This document shows positions 19,877 to 34,500 of a stretch of 34,943 bases of DNA, piece after piece. The DNA lies in NCBI RefSeq assembly GCF_000400505.1, contig NZ_CM001857.1:4264168-4299110 (forward strand). The letters run 5' to 3'. Made by a program: the position numbers and the translations under genes. The stretch is from Musicola paradisiaca NCPPB 2511. GTDB lineage: Bacteria; Pseudomonadota; Gammaproteobacteria; Enterobacterales; Enterobacteriaceae. Below the pieces are notes generated by a model. The model did no database searches. It saw nothing but the letters and a program-made list of their open reading frames with translations, and had not been told where the DNA came from. Every line of letters starts with the position of its first letter. Within the stretch, counting starts at the first letter, position 1.

Positions 19877-20092
19877 ATGAGCATACTGCGTCGCACCCGC
19901 CTGATTCCCCCACCACGCAACTGGCTGTCAGCGCTATGTCAGGCGTGGTTGCGTCATCGGGCACAGTCCGCCACCCGCGAACTGTTGTGGAGCATGAGCG
20001 ACGAGCGGCTAAAAGATATTGGGCTGACCCGTGGCGACATCAAACGGCTGTACACCTCAGACTACCGTGATGACACGCTCAGACACCGCTAG
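19877..20092 (+). CDS. yjiS: DUF1127 small protein, YjiS-like (copy 1)
   Basis: The 71-aa basic protein has a DUF1127 C-terminal core (MSDERLKDIGLTRGDIKR, residues 46-63), nearly the same as in E. coli YjiS, after an Arg-rich helix. DUF1127 proteins include small RNA-binding regulators such as Rhodobacter CcaF1; whether this one binds RNA is not known. GAGGAG about 8 bases upstream fixes the start at ATG 19877, not the earlier 19841. It is divergent from yjiR across the proposed operator. Its last 14 bases overlap the tail of the truncated yjiR copy on the other strand. Confidence 0.85.
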   Translation: MSILRRTRLIPPPRNWLSALCQAWLRHRAQSATRELLWSMSDERLKDIGLTRGDIKRLYTSDYRDDTLRHR

Positions 20093-20288
20093 CCTCGGAC
20101 AGCCGCTGTTCTACCTGCCGGACAGTCGTGGTGAACGACGCTTCCCATCTTGTCGTTTGTACCGTACCGATGCGGACGCCATGCCCATGGCTCAGCGTCC
20201 GCACCGACGGCAACCGTTCTCCGCTCTGATACAGCCCTGCTTCGATACGTTGAGCCAGCAGGTCGGCCAAGTGTTGATAGCGTGTCAT
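20079..20288 (-). pseudogene. Truncated yjiR paralogue (first 44 residues of the winged helix)
   Basis: The 69-aa reading frame starts MTRYQHLADLLAQRIEAG and matches the intact YjiR at about 36 of its first 44 residues. It ends homology right after the recognition helix (VRIGTVQ). The wing, linker and aminotransferase domain are missing. The last 25 residues (from TTRWEASF) are unrelated and run into the 3' end of yjiS copy 1. ATG at 20288 with GAGG upstream is still usable. Most likely it is a duplication remnant. If translated, the product lacks the wing and dimer domain and would not be expected to bind DNA normally, but a modifier role is conceivable. Confidence 0.8.
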
Positions 20289-20326
20289 ATCGCCTCTTTT
20301 TACACACGGCTCAAGCACCCGAACAG

Positions 20327-20410
20327 GTACAGATTGGCTGAAAAAACGCTATTCAGATCGTCTGGTAAGCGATTCTGTATTACCAAACTCGCTATTTTCT
20401 GAGTCTGTAT
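20327..20410. promoter_or_regulatory. Proposed YjiR operator, copy 2
   Basis: The half-sites GTACAGAT (20327-20334), ATTCTGTAT (20372-20380) and AGTCTGTAT (20402-20410) have the same order, orientation and spacing as copy 1. The starts are 45 and 30 bp apart, and the last site ends 56 bp before the downstream start codon. The bases between them have largely diverged, which suggests selection on the half-sites. Confidence 0.65.
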
Positions 20411-20465
20411 TATCAACGTTATTTTTTTCATCCTATTGCCATACGTGATGATGGGGGGAACAACC

Positions 20466-20624
20466 ATGGCGCAGTGGAAAATACCGGTTTGGCCGTCGCT
20501 GCGGCGACGCTGGCGAGCATGGCGGGAACGCCGGGCGGCGCTTCGCACCTTAAACAACCTCAGCAATGATCGTCTGGAAGATATCGGGCTGACCCGACAG
20601 GATGTCGATCGGATGCGGTGGTAG
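20466..20624 (+). CDS. DUF1127 small protein, YjiS-like (copy 2)
   Basis: The 52-aa Arg-rich protein has the DUF1127 signature LSNDRLEDIGLTRQDVDRM at its C-terminus. It is close to E. coli YjiS in size (about 54 aa). A strong GGGGGG tract upstream supports ATG 20466 over the earlier in-frame ATGs at 20436 and 20451/20454. Its upstream region mirrors the operator of copy 1, so it is probably under the same regulator. The N-terminal half differs clearly from copy 1, so the duplication is old or the parts were exchanged. Confidence 0.82.
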   Translation: MAQWKIPVWPSLRRRWRAWRERRAALRTLNNLSNDRLEDIGLTRQDVDRMRW

Positions 20625-20853
20625 TTGTCGCGGAGAACGGGAAAAAAATTGCGAGCCGTCTTGCAGTGGTAAGCAACTGTTGCCCTCCGGAACCATTTTA
20701 CGGCGTGACGCTGCGCAAAGCGGCGCATCAGGGATCGTCAATGCAACCGGAGAAGATTATGGTGACAGCGCCGGCAAAGGAGCCGGCCGGAGCGGCACCC
20801 TCTCCCGCCGCTGCGCTCGCCACGTCGCCGATGCCGACAGGTATCGGCCCTTC
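20625..20853. other. Spacer between yjiS copy 2 and the DUF1176 gene
   Basis: The 229-bp gap between convergent genes holds a hairpin GCCGGC-AAAGGA-GCCGGC (20770-20787) and a second GC-rich inverted repeat near 20827-20848. Neither has a U tract. An Ala/Pro-rich frame across it has no recognisable family and no good start, so I do not call a gene. Confidence 0.4.
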
Positions 20854-21939
20854 CTATTCGGTGGGATAACCCGGCGTGGCCCACACCGACGGCCAGTCGC
20901 CCGGCTGCCCGCCATTGCATTCAGGCTGATAGTTATATGCCACCAGTTGAAACCCTTTGCCATCGAAGACCCACTGGCCGCTTTCGCCGCAATCCGCAAT
21001 TCCTCGCCCCTTGGCAGAGTGATACAGCATGCCGGTTTCGGGGTCATAGTCCACTTCGGTAAACCAGCGAATCTTTTCTTCCCGGCTATCAGCGATGCGA
21101 ATCGGCCGGGAGAGTTCCAGAAGCTGGGCGTTTTGCGGATTATTGCGCGGCGTAATAAACAACATACTGGAGGACTGATACGCCCCCACGCCGCAATTCA
21201 GCATCACCAGCGCCAGCTCGTTGGTCAGCGGTCTGGCTTCGCTGAGCTTATGCGCTTCCTTGCTCAGCCCGCAGCCTTCTTCTTCCAACAGCGCTTTTTT
21301 GGCGGCAGTCACGCCATTAATCAACGTGATGGCATTGGTCAATGCCGGGGGTTGGGTATAGGCCGGGCGAATCTCCTGCCCAACCGGCACTGACGGCACC
21401 AACGAGACGTCCTTCTCGCCGACCTTCAGCAGTGCGCTGAGATTATCAAGCCGCCCTTGCCGTTCATCCATCAACAACAGAGCGGCATTCAGACCATTCA
21501 ACGAAATAGACTCTTCCTGATTGGTGCCACGCTCCGATAAAGTCAGATGCTTTGCGTTTTTTGCTGCCTGAAAAAACTGTTGGATAACATCCAGTTGCTC
21601 GGTATGAACATAAAAAGCGCCTTCTTCCTCATCTACCTGCCAGGCTGGCTGAGTCAGAGGGAAACGCGCACCGTCGAGAAAAAACGCCTGACGCCGATCC
21701 GCCAGATCGAAGTCCAACGAGATTTTGCCCTGAGCCCCGGCTTCACGCTTGAGTGTCACGCGCAGATAAGGATCAGAGTTTCTGATATCGCAATCATTCA
21801 GGTTATTGCAGGTTATCTGCCAGTGTCTGAACACTTTCTGTACCGGCACCGGATAACCTGAAGGGATATCGCCAGCCTGAACAATGCCGACGGATAACAG
21901 CCCAAGGCCCATGCCTGAAAGCATTGTTTTTAATCGCAT
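20854..21939 (-). CDS. Exported DUF1176 protein
   Basis: The 361-aa protein has a Sec signal peptide (MRLKTMLSGMGLGLLSVG, cleavage after VQA near residue 22) and is expected in the periplasm. The mature part fits DUF1176: an N-terminal block HWQITCNNLNDC with paired cysteines, then later cysteine pairs (EEEGCG, LNCGVG, ADCGESG, PECNGG) that probably form disulfides. The family has no established function. AAGGAACG lies before ATG 21939. It appears monocistronic, with the repeat array upstream and a convergent DUF1127 gene downstream. Confidence 0.85.
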   Translation of the reverse strand: MRLKTMLSGMGLGLLSVGIVQAGDIPSGYPVPVQKVFRHWQITCNNLNDCDIRNSDPYLRVTLKREAGAQGKISLDFDLADRRQAFFLDGARFPLTQPAWQVDEEEGAFYVHTEQLDVIQQFFQAAKNAKHLTLSERGTNQEESISLNGLNAALLLMDERQGRLDNLSALLKVGEKDVSLVPSVPVGQEIRPAYTQPPALTNAITLINGVTAAKKALLEEEGCGLSKEAHKLSEARPLTNELALVMLNCGVGAYQSSSMLFITPRNNPQNAQLLELSRPIRIADSREEKIRWFTEVDYDPETGMLYHSAKGRGIADCGESGQWVFDGKGFQLVAYNYQPECNGGQPGDWPSVWATPGYPTE

Positions 21940-22003
21940 TGGACGTTCCTTTTGAAATTTCTATGCTGATGTTATAGCGCAATTTCGCAGGGATCTACGC
22001 ATA

Positions 22004-22150
22004 AAAACGCTGAAAGCGTTTTAACGTCGCTTGCGACGGCCCATTCGGGTGAGTTCCGTCCATCAGACGGAACGAATCAAAACGCTGAAAGCGTTTTAAC
22101 GTCGCTTGCGACGGCCCATCGGGTGAGTTCCGTCCATCAGACGGAACGAA
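22004..22150. repeat. Two tandem copies of a 75-bp multi-hairpin unit
   Basis: Copies start at 22004 and 22079 and differ essentially by one T (CCATTCGGG versus CCATCGGG). Each unit has three inverted repeats in order: AAAACGCT-GAA-AGCGTTTT, CGTCGC-TT-GCGACG and GTTCCGTC-CATCA-GACGGAAC. The array lies between the rpoC terminator and the upstream region of the DUF1176 gene. No open reading frame spans it. It may be a small dispersed palindromic element, ends of an IS200/IS605-type element, or a structured RNA; sequence alone does not decide. Confidence 0.8.
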
Positions 22151-22156
22151 ACAATC

Positions 22157-22177
22157 ACCACCTCCCGAGGAGGTGGT
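22157..22177. repeat. 9-bp GC-rich hairpin next to the tandem repeat
   Basis: ACCACCTCC (22157-22165) pairs perfectly with GGAGGTGGT (22169-22177) around CGA. It sits directly after the second 75-bp copy and before the rpoC terminator. Similar CCACCTCC/GGAGGTGG hairpins occur near IS200/IS605-type ends, so it may belong to the same element; this link is from memory and tentative. Confidence 0.55.
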
Positions 22178-22191
22178 TTAACGCTGACAAT

Positions 22192-22229
22192 AAAAAAAAC
22201 CGCACCTTATCGCTAAGGTACGGTTTTTT
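22192..22229 (-). terminator. rpoBC intrinsic terminator
   Basis: On the minus strand CCGTACCTTA-GCGA-TAAGGTGCGG is a 10-bp stem with one mismatch, preceded by an A run and followed by eight T. It lies about 26 bases after the rpoC stop and ends the rplJL-rpoBC transcription unit. Confidence 0.9.
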
Positions 22230-22249
22230 ATTATCGGTGAAACTGACGG

Positions 22250-26473
<4,224 letters not shown>

Positions 26474-26579
26474 GGATTGGCTCCTGTCGGAGTTAGACCT
26501 GTCAGGCACCTGAACCATGCCTTAATACACACAGTTCAGATGCCCCTGTAACGAATGCTCGCAGCGCGTTCGGGCTGAA

Positions 26580-29500
26580 TTACTCGTCTTCCAGCTCGAT
26601 GTTGATGCCCAAGGAGCGGATTTCTTTCAGCAGTACGTTGAAAGATTCCGGCATGCCCGGCTCCATCCGGTGATCGCCGTCCACGATGTTTTTGTACATC
26701 TTGGTACGACCATTCACGTCATCGGATTTCACCGTCAGCATTTCCTGCAGGGTATAGGCTGCGCCGTAAGCTTCCAGCGCCCACACTTCCATCTCACCGA
26801 AGCGCTGACCACCGAACTGCGCCTTACCACCCAACGGCTGTTGAGTAACCAGGCTGTACGAACCGGTGGAACGGGCATGCATCTTGTCGTCGACCAGGTG
26901 GTTCAACTTCAGCATGTACATGTAGCCCACAGTAACCGGACGTTCGAACTGTTCGCCGGTACGACCGTCGTACAGCCGGATCTGACCGGAAGTCGGCAGA
27001 TCGCCCAGCTTCAGCAGTTCTTTGATTTCCGCTTCTTTCGCGCCATCGAACACCGGCGTGGCGATCGGCATCCCTTTTTTCAGGTTGTCGGCCAGACGCA
27101 GCACTTCTTCGTCGGAGAAGGTGTTCAGATCCACCTTCTGACGCACGCCGCTGCCCAGGTCGTAAGCACGCTGAATGAATTCACGCAGCTTGGCCACTTC
27201 CTGCTGCTGCTTGAGCATGGCGTTGATCTTGTCGCCGATGCCTTTCGCCGCCATACCCAGGTGGGTTTCCAGAATCTGACCGATGTTCATACGCGATGGA
27301 ACGCCCAGCGGGTTCAGCACGATGTCGACCGGGGTACCGTTTTCGTCATAAGGCATATCTTCGATCGGGTTGATCTTGGAGATAACACCCTTGTTACCGT
27401 GACGGCCCGCCATCTTGTCACCCGGCTGAATCTGACGTTTAACCGCCAGATACACCTTGACGATCTTCAACACGCCCGGCGCCAGATCATCACCCTGGGT
27501 GATTTTGCGACGTTTGGCTTCGAGTTTTTTCTCGAATTCGTGTTTCAACTCGTCATACTGCTCAGCCAACTGTTCCAGCTGATTCTGTTTATCTTCGTCG
27601 GTCAGCCCCAGTTCCAGCCAACGCTCGCGCGGCAGCTTGCCCAGTTTCTCGGCTTCAACGCCGCCGGCGACCAGCACGTCATGGATACGCGCAAACAGGC
27701 CGGCTTCCAGAATCTGCAGCTCTTCAGTCAGGTCTTTTTTGGCCTGCTTCAACTGCATTTCTTCGATTTCCAGCGCACGTTTGTCTTTTTCCACACCATC
27801 GCGGGTAAAGACCTGCACGTCGATAACCGTACCGGAAACGCCGTTCGGCACGCGCAGAGAAGAATCTTTAACGTCAGACGCTTTTTCACCAAAGATGGCG
27901 CGCAGCAGTTTTTCTTCCGGCGTCAGCTGGGTTTCGCCTTTCGGCGTCACTTTACCGACCAGGATATCGCCGCCGGTCACTTCCGCACCGATGTAAACGA
28001 TGCCGGATTCATCCAGTTTGGAGAGCGCAGCCTCACCCACGTTCGGGATATCGGCCGTAATCTCTTCAGGCCCCAGCTTGGTGTCGCGGGACACGCACGC
28101 CAATTCCTGAATGTGGATGGTGGTGAAACGATCTTCCTGCACTACACGCTCGGAAACGAGGATGGAGTCTTCGAAGTTGTAGCCGTTCCAGGGCATGAAC
28201 GCGACGCGCATGTTCTGACCCAGCGCCAGCTCACCGAGATCGGTAGACGGGCCGTCGGCCAATACGTCTCCGCGCTCAACCGGCTCGCCCAGCGACACAC
28301 ACGGCATCTGGTTGATGCAGGTGTTCTGGTTGGAACGGGTGTATTTGGTCAGGTTGTAGATGTCGATGCCCGCTTCACCCGGATACATCTCGTCTTCATT
28401 CACCTTGATAACAATACGGGATGCGTCGACATACTGTACGGTACCGCCACGTTTAGCGACCGCGGTAACACCGGAGTCAACCGCAACAGCACGTTCCATA
28501 CCGGTGCCCACCAGCGGCTTGTCGGCGCGCAGGGTCGGAACCGCCTGACGTTGCATGTTCGCACCCATCAGGGCGCGGTTGGCGTCATCGTGTTCCAGGA
28601 ACGGGATCAGGGACGCCCCCACAGAGACCACCTGCTGAGTGGAAACGTCCATGTAGTCAACCTGATCGCGGCTGAACAAGCTGGACTCGCCCTTGCTACG
28701 GCAAGTCACCAGTTCGTCGATGAAGTGACCTTCGTCATCCAGGTTGGTGTTCGCCTGAGCAATAACGTAGTTGCCTTCTTCAATCGCAGACAGGTAATGA
28801 ATTTCGTCAGTCACCACGCCATCGCGTACACGGCGATACGGGGTTTCCAGGAAACCGTATTCGTTGGTCTGTGCGTACACAGACAGCGAGTTGATCAGAC
28901 CGATGTTCGGACCTTCCGGCGTTTCGATCGGACATACACGACCATAGTGGGTCGGGTGAACGTCTCGCACTTCGAAGCCGGCACGCTCACGGGTCAGACC
29001 GCCGGGGCCCAATGCGGAAATACGGCGTTTATGCGTAATTTCGGACAGCGGGTTGTTCTGATCCATAAACTGGGACAGCTGGCTGGAACCGAAGAACTCT
29101 TTCACCGCCGCGGAAATCGGCTTGGCGTTGATCATGTCCTGCGGCATCAGGGTGTCCAAATCGCCCAGAGACAGACGCTCTTTCACCGCACGTTCTACGC
29201 GCACCAGACCGACGCGGAACTGGTTTTCCGCCATTTCGCCCACGGAGCGGATACGACGGTTGCCCAGGTGGTCGATATCATCGACCTCGCCTTTACCGTT
29301 ACGGATATCGATGAGCTTTTTCATGACATCAATGATGTCTTCTTTGCTCAGGATGCCGGATCCTTCGATCGCGTCGCGCAACAGGGAGCGGTTAAACTTC
29401 ATGCGGCCAACCGCAGACAGATCGTAGCGGTCTTCGGAGAAGAACAGGTTTTCGAACAGGCTTTCCGCCGCTTCGCGTGTCGGCGGCTCGCCCGGACGCA

Positions 29501-30608
29501 TCATGCGGTAGATTTCAACCAACGCGCTCAGACGATCATTAGTCGGATCAACACGCACCGTTTCGGACATGTATGGACCGTGATCCAGATCGTTGGTGAA
29601 CAGAGTTTCGATGCGCTTGTGCCCGGCCTGGCTCAGACGAGCCAACAGATCCAGCGACAGTTCCATGTTCGCCATAGCGATAACTTCGCCAGTGCTGGTA
29701 TCGACATAATCTTTGGCCAACACTTTGCCCGCGATGTATTCCACCGGCACTTCAATACGTTCGATGCCGTCTTTTTCCAACTGACGGATATGGCGCGCCG
29801 TGATGCGGCGACCTTTTTCGACGTAAACCTTGCCGTCAGCCTCAATATCAAAAGAGGCGGTTTCACCGCGCAGACGTTCGGGAACAAGCTCCATTTGCAG
29901 CTTGTTATTGTTGATTTCGTAAACAATCTTGTCGAAAAACAGCCCCAGAATGTCTTCAGTGGAGTAATTCAGTGCACGCAGAATGATAGTCGCCGGCAAT
30001 TTACGACGGCGGTCGATACGCACAAACAGGTTGTCTTTCGGATCGAACTCGAAGTCCAGCCAAGAACCACGGTAAGGAATAATGCGTGCGTTATACAGCA
30101 CTTTACCGGAAGAGTGGGTTTTGCCCTTGTCGCTGTCGAAGAACACGCCCGGACTACGGTGCAACTGGGAAACGATAACGCGCTCGGTACCGTTGATCAC
30201 GAAGGTACCGTTGTCGGTCATGAGCGGGATTTCGCCCATGTACACTTCTTGTTCTTTGATGTCTTTTACGGTGCCTTCCGGCGCTTCGCGCTCGTAGATC
30301 ACCAGACGCAGCTTAACGCGCAACGGCGCAGAAAAGGTTACGCCGCGAATTTGACATTCTTTAACGTCAAATACCGGCTCGCCCAGACGATAGCTTACGT
30401 ATTGCAGTTCTGCACTGCCGCTATAGCTCTGGATGGGGAAAACAGAACGGAACGCAGCTTCCAGTCCGTACTGACCTTCCGGATCTTGCTCGATAAACTT
30501 CTGGAACGAGTCAAGCTGGATAGAAAGGAGATAAGGTATGTCCAACACTTGCGGACGCTTACCAAAATCCTTACGAATACGTTTTTTCTCGGTATAGGAG
30601 TAAACCAT
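26580..30608 (-). CDS. rpoB: RNA polymerase beta subunit
   Basis: The beta subunit forms the other half of the polymerase cleft and the rifampicin pocket. The 1342-aa length equals E. coli. The rifampicin region (about residues 507-534, [20 protein letters not shown] and RISALGPGG) is wild type, so no rifampicin-resistance change is visible there. The start ATG 30608 ([18 protein letters not shown]) has GAGGAA 6 bases upstream. It is expressed with rplJL through an attenuator in the 324-bp spacer and followed by rpoC. Confidence 0.98.
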   Translation of the reverse strand: MVYSYTEKKRIRKDFGKRPQVLDIPYLLSIQLDSFQKFIEQDPEGQYGLEAAFRSVFPIQSYSGSAELQYVSYRLGEPVFDVKECQIRGVTFSAPLRVKLRLVIYEREAPEGTVKDIKEQEVYMGEIPLMTDNGTFVINGTERVIVSQLHRSPGVFFDSDKGKTHSSGKVLYNARIIPYRGSWLDFEFDPKDNLFVRIDRRRKLPATIILRALNYSTEDILGLFFDKIVYEINNNKLQMELVPERLRGETASFDIEADGKVYVEKGRRITARHIRQLEKDGIERIEVPVEYIAGKVLAKDYVDTSTGEVIAMANMELSLDLLARLSQAGHKRIETLFTNDLDHGPYMSETVRVDPTNDRLSALVEIYRMMRPGEPPTREAAESLFENLFFSEDRYDLSAVGRMKFNRSLLRDAIEGSGILSKEDIIDVMKKLIDIRNGKGEVDDIDHLGNRRIRSVGEMAENQFRVGLVRVERAVKERLSLGDLDTLMPQDMINAKPISAAVKEFFGSSQLSQFMDQNNPLSEITHKRRISALGPGGLTRERAGFEVRDVHPTHYGRVCPIETPEGPNIGLINSLSVYAQTNEYGFLETPYRRVRDGVVTDEIHYLSAIEEGNYVIAQANTNLDDEGHFIDELVTCRSKGESSLFSRDQVDYMDVSTQQVVSVGASLIPFLEHDDANRALMGANMQRQAVPTLRADKPLVGTGMERAVAVDSGVTAVAKRGGTVQYVDASRIVIKVNEDEMYPGEAGIDIYNLTKYTRSNQNTCINQMPCVSLGEPVERGDVLADGPSTDLGELALGQNMRVAFMPWNGYNFEDSILVSERVVQEDRFTTIHIQELACVSRDTKLGPEEITADIPNVGEAALSKLDESGIVYIGAEVTGGDILVGKVTPKGETQLTPEEKLLRAIFGEKASDVKDSSLRVPNGVSGTVIDVQVFTRDGVEKDKRALEIEEMQLKQAKKDLTEELQILEAGLFARIHDVLVAGGVEAEKLGKLPRERWLELGLTDEDKQNQLEQLAEQYDELKHEFEKKLEAKRRKITQGDDLAPGVLKIVKVYLAVKRQIQPGDKMAGRHGNKGVISKINPIEDMPYDENGTPVDIVLNPLGVPSRMNIGQILETHLGMAAKGIGDKINAMLKQQQEVAKLREFIQRAYDLGSGVRQKVDLNTFSDEEVLRLADNLKKGMPIATPVFDGAKEAEIKELLKLGDLPTSGQIRLYDGRTGEQFERPVTVGYMYMLKLNHLVDDKMHARSTGSYSLVTQQPLGGKAQFGGQRFGEMEVWALEAYGAAYTLQEMLTVKSDDVNGRTKMYKNIVDGDHRMEPGMPESFNVLLKEIRSLGINIELEDE

Positions 30609-30932
30609 AGGGTTCCTCAGCTCGCTGATCAGTGACCCAATCTGTATGTCCTGATAAAGGACAGTTCATGCAACACCGTTTATGTCGATCGGAAAGTGGA
30701 ACGCTTTCCGCAATACCTGTTTCTATCACTCTTAAATCATTTCATTGCGCTTTACACAGAGCAGCTGGCTCTGGTGCAGTATATTAAGTCGTCGATAGAA
30801 ACAAACATTGATGGGAAACCAGTAGTCAAACAGCGTGAAATACTACTGGCGCCCTACAGCGCAAAAAGGCTGGTGACTAAAAAGTCACCAGCCATCAGCC
30901 TGATTTCTCAGACTGCAACCGGAAGGGTTGGC
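30609..30932 (-). promoter_or_regulatory. rplL-rpoB intergenic attenuator region
   Basis: The 324-bp spacer, read on the minus strand, starts with the attenuator (30863-30893). It then holds a long-range stem CCAGTAGT/ACTACTGG (30819-30826 with 30842-30849) that may be the RNase III processing site known from E. coli at this place. No gene is seen. The region is expected to lower rpoBC transcription relative to the ribosomal genes. Confidence 0.65.
30863..30893 (-). terminator. rpoBC attenuator (partial terminator)
   Basis: On the minus strand GGCTGGTGAC-TTTTTA-GTCACCAGCC is a perfect 10-bp stem followed by TTTTTGCG. It lies about 40 bases after the rplL stop. In E. coli, about 80% of transcripts stop at the equivalent site, the rest continue into rpoBC. 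Confidence 0.85.
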
Positions 30933-31319
<387 letters not shown>

Positions 31320-31367
31320 TCAGAAAAAGTTTATACGTTAGCAAATGCGATAACAGGAAAAGCGCGA

Positions 31368-31865
31368 TTACGCAGCTTCTTTCTGATCGCGGACAGCAGC
31401 CAGAGTGCGGACCAGTTTGCCTGCAGAGGCTTCTTTCATGGTCGCCATCAGGCGTGCAATTGCTTCTTCGTAAGTCGGCAGCGTTGCCAGACGGTCAATT
31501 TGAGCCGCCGGAATCAACTCACCTTCAAAGGCCGCAGCTTTAACCTCGAACTTTGCATTCGCTTTAGCGAACTCTTTGAACAAACGAGCGGCAGCGCCCG
31601 GGTGTTCCATAGAGTATGCAATCAAGGTCGGACCAACAAACGTGTCTTTCAGGCATTCGAACTGAGTGCCTTCAACGACGCGACGCAGCAGGGTGTTACG
31701 AACAACACGCATGTATACGCCAGCTTCACGACCTGCTTTACGCAGTTCAGTCATTTTATCCACGGTAACGCCACGAGAATCCGCAACAACCGCAGACAGC
31801 GCACCTTTGGCTACTTCGCTGACTTCAGCAACAATCGCTTGTTTGTCTTGAAGATTTAATGCCAT
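31368..31865 (-). CDS. rplJ: 50S ribosomal protein L10
   Basis: L10 anchors the L7/L12 dimers to the ribosome. The 165-aa length equals E. coli, and it starts [21 protein letters not shown]. The L10-L12 complex is also the translational repressor of its own operon, binding the leader directly upstream. CAGGAG lies about 9 bases before ATG 31865. Confidence 0.98.
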   Translation of the reverse strand: MALNLQDKQAIVAEVSEVAKGALSAVVADSRGVTVDKMTELRKAGREAGVYMRVVRNTLLRRVVEGTQFECLKDTFVGPTLIAYSMEHPGAAARLFKEFAKANAKFEVKAAAFEGELIPAAQIDRLATLPTYEEAIARLMATMKEASAGKLVRTLAAVRDQKEAA

Positions 31866-32127
31866 TAGCTTTTGCTCCTGGATTTAGCCGGAAAAATTTC
31901 CGGAACTCACTTCACCTGCAACCACATGGAAGGCAGGCGTTAAAACACGGTGAGCAGAATCCAGTAAAAGAAAATTTTCTTTAGGCTCTGTCACCGTCTA
32001 CGCAGGAGAATTAAGTTTCGCTACCTTCCGGTAAGCGAAACACCTGCGGTCTTGGACGGAGGCCTGGATTAGGCCAGGCTCCAACCGAAAATCCGTATTT
32101 GTTCACTTATAGAACAATGGGCGTAGG
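31866..32127 (-). promoter_or_regulatory. rplJL leader, L10(L12)4 autoregulatory site
   Basis: On the minus strand the leader carries the conserved GGAGCCTGGCC...GGCCTCC stem (32058-32082) and GCAGGTG ... CCTGCGTAGACGGTGACAG, the L10-binding region known from E. coli. Between these lies a hairpin GTTTCGCT ... AGCGAAAC (32015-32041) with a stem clearly longer than I recall for E. coli. Binding of the L10-L12 complex here should inhibit rplJ translation. Confidence 0.8.
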
Positions 32128-32156
32128 ATTATACGTACATCCCCCACCCACGTAAA
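32128..32156 (-). promoter_or_regulatory. rplJ promoter (P-L10)
   Basis: On the minus strand TATAAT (32128-32133) is a perfect -10, with -35-like TTTACG (32151-32156) at 17-bp spacing. It starts the rplJL-rpoBC mRNA with the L10 leader. Confidence 0.75.
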
Positions 32157-32171
32157 GAGGAACAAAAGCTA

Positions 32172-33308
<1,137 letters not shown>

Positions 33309-33389
33309 TTAGCTTTCCTCTAATGGGTAATAACGCTTCACGAAGAAGCTCCCCGCGATCTATAAACATGTTATGCGTCTTAATGACAC

Positions 33390-33419
33390 ATAAAACAAAG
33401 GCGCCAAATTGTAGGTCAA
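33390..33419 (-). promoter_or_regulatory. rplK promoter (P-L11), overlapping the nusG terminator
   Basis: On the minus strand, -35 TTGACC (33414-33419) and -10-like TTTTAT (33390-33395) are 18 bp apart. The -35 lies in the loop/arm of the nusG terminator hairpin. Other -10 choices downstream (near 33358-33364) are possible. Confidence 0.5.
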
Positions 33420-33430
33420 TTTCGCGCCTT
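33391..33430 (-). terminator. secE-nusG intrinsic terminator
   Basis: On the minus strand AAGGCGCGAAATTG pairs with CAATTTGGCGCCTT (33417-33430 with 33398-33411; one mismatch), then TGTTTTAT. It starts about 25 bases after the nusG stop and overlaps the rplK promoter. Confidence 0.75.
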
Positions 33431-33454
33431 AGACAAGTATTAAAATCCTTGGGA

Positions 33455-34000
33455 TCAGCCTTTCTCAACCTGAGAGAAATCCAGTTCTACCGGAGTGGCG
33501 CGTCCAAAAATGGAAACAGAAACCTTCAAACGGCTCTTCTCATAATCCACTTCTTCAACCACGCCATTGAAGTCAGCAAACGGCCCATCATTGACCCGAA
33601 CCATTTCACCCGGCTCAAACAGCGTTTTTGGACGCGGTTTATCACCCACCTGTTGCAAGCGATTCATGATTGCGTCGACTTCTTTATCGCTAATAGGCGC
33701 AGGACGATCAGACGTACCGCCAATGAAACCCATCACGCGCGGAACGCTGCGCACCAGATGCCAACTGGCGTCATCCATTACCATTTGAACCAGCACGTAA
33801 CCGGGGAAGAATTTGCGCTCGCTTTTACGACGCTGACCACCACGGATTTCGACCACTTCTTCAGTAGGAACCATCACTTCACCAAAGTGATCTTCCATAT
33901 TGTGAAGCTTGATATGTTCACGCAAAGACTGAGCGACTCGACCCTCAAAACCAGAAAATGCCTGAACGACGTACCAACGTTTCTTTGGAGCTTCGGACAT
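33455..34000 (-). CDS. nusG: Transcription termination/antitermination factor NusG
   Basis: NusG binds RNA polymerase, aids processivity, and links it to Rho or to the ribosome through S10. The 181-aa length equals E. coli. The N-terminal NGN domain ([19 protein letters not shown]) is followed by a C-terminal KOW domain ([19 protein letters not shown]). It starts one base after the secE stop, so the pair is translationally coupled. It is also needed for rRNA antitermination through boxA, as at position 65-77. Confidence 0.98.
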   Translation of the reverse strand: MSEAPKKRWYVVQAFSGFEGRVAQSLREHIKLHNMEDHFGEVMVPTEEVVEIRGGQRRKSERKFFPGYVLVQMVMDDASWHLVRSVPRVMGFIGGTSDRPAPISDKEVDAIMNRLQQVGDKPRPKTLFEPGEMVRVNDGPFADFNGVVEEVDYEKSRLKVSVSIFGRATPVELDFSQVEKG

Positions 34001-34001
34001 C

Positions 34002-34385
34002 TTAGAACCTCAGGCCAGTAATAAAGGACACAAGACGGACCAGAATGCCATCCAGCCCCCACAGAATCAGCGACATCACCGCAGTGACCGCTGCGACAAT
34101 CAGTGTTGTGTGCAGAGTTTCCTGACGGGTAGGCCATATGACTTTACGTACTTCTGTACGGGCTTCGCGCGCAAACAAAACAGTGGATTTGCCTTTACTC
34201 GTCAGCAAAGCAACGCCTCCGGCAGCGGCAATCAGAATCACTACGGCTAATGCACGCAACGGCAGACTAAAATCGCGGTAATAGTAGTTGCCAACAATCG
34301 CAATTATCAGTAAAACGGCAACGATCAGCCACTTAAGCGTTTCAAGGCCACGCCCGTTTCCTTGAGCTTCGGTATTCGCACTCAT
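34002..34385 (-). CDS. secE: Preprotein translocase subunit SecE
   Basis: SecE is the essential clamp of the SecYEG channel. The 127-aa length equals E. coli. It has three transmembrane segments (about 19-36, 45-65 and 93-115) and the conserved cytosolic block [19 protein letters not shown] (about 73-91). The start [13 protein letters not shown] at 34385 is preferred over an upstream one at 34400. Its product is needed to export the signal-peptide proteins encoded in this window. Confidence 0.97.
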   Translation of the reverse strand: MSANTEAQGNGRGLETLKWLIVAVLLIIAIVGNYYYRDFSLPLRALAVVILIAAAGGVALLTSKGKSTVLFAREARTEVRKVIWPTRQETLHTTLIVAAVTAVMSLILWGLDGILVRLVSFITGLRF

Positions 34386-34500
34386 AAACCAACCTGTCAC
34401 AATAATTCAGACAAAATAATTTGCCCTGTACGATGAGGGCAACCAAACCGAAAGCTGTTCTTGATAACCGGAACAATTCGGGATTTACGCCATCTCAACA

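Noticed and set aside
20618-20869. An 83-codon Ala/Pro-rich frame after the second DUF1127 gene
   Set aside because: It starts with GTG without a ribosome site, overlaps both neighbours, and shows no family resemblance; its composition is as expected from GC-rich spacer.
22004-22177. Possible CRISPR array
   Set aside because: There are only two copies, placed directly head to tail without unique spacers, and each copy contains several hairpins; no cas gene is nearby.
29000-29100. Possible rifampicin-resistance mutation in rpoB
   Set aside because: The residues of the resistance-determining region (Ser, Asp, His, Arg and Ser at the usual places) read as wild type.
26670-30635. A 1321-codon open frame on the plus strand opposite rpoB
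   Set aside because: It lies exactly antisense to a conserved gene with strong codon bias, which removes stop codons from that frame. The translation has no domain, has odd composition (rich in His, Gln, Phe, Val) and no ribosome site.
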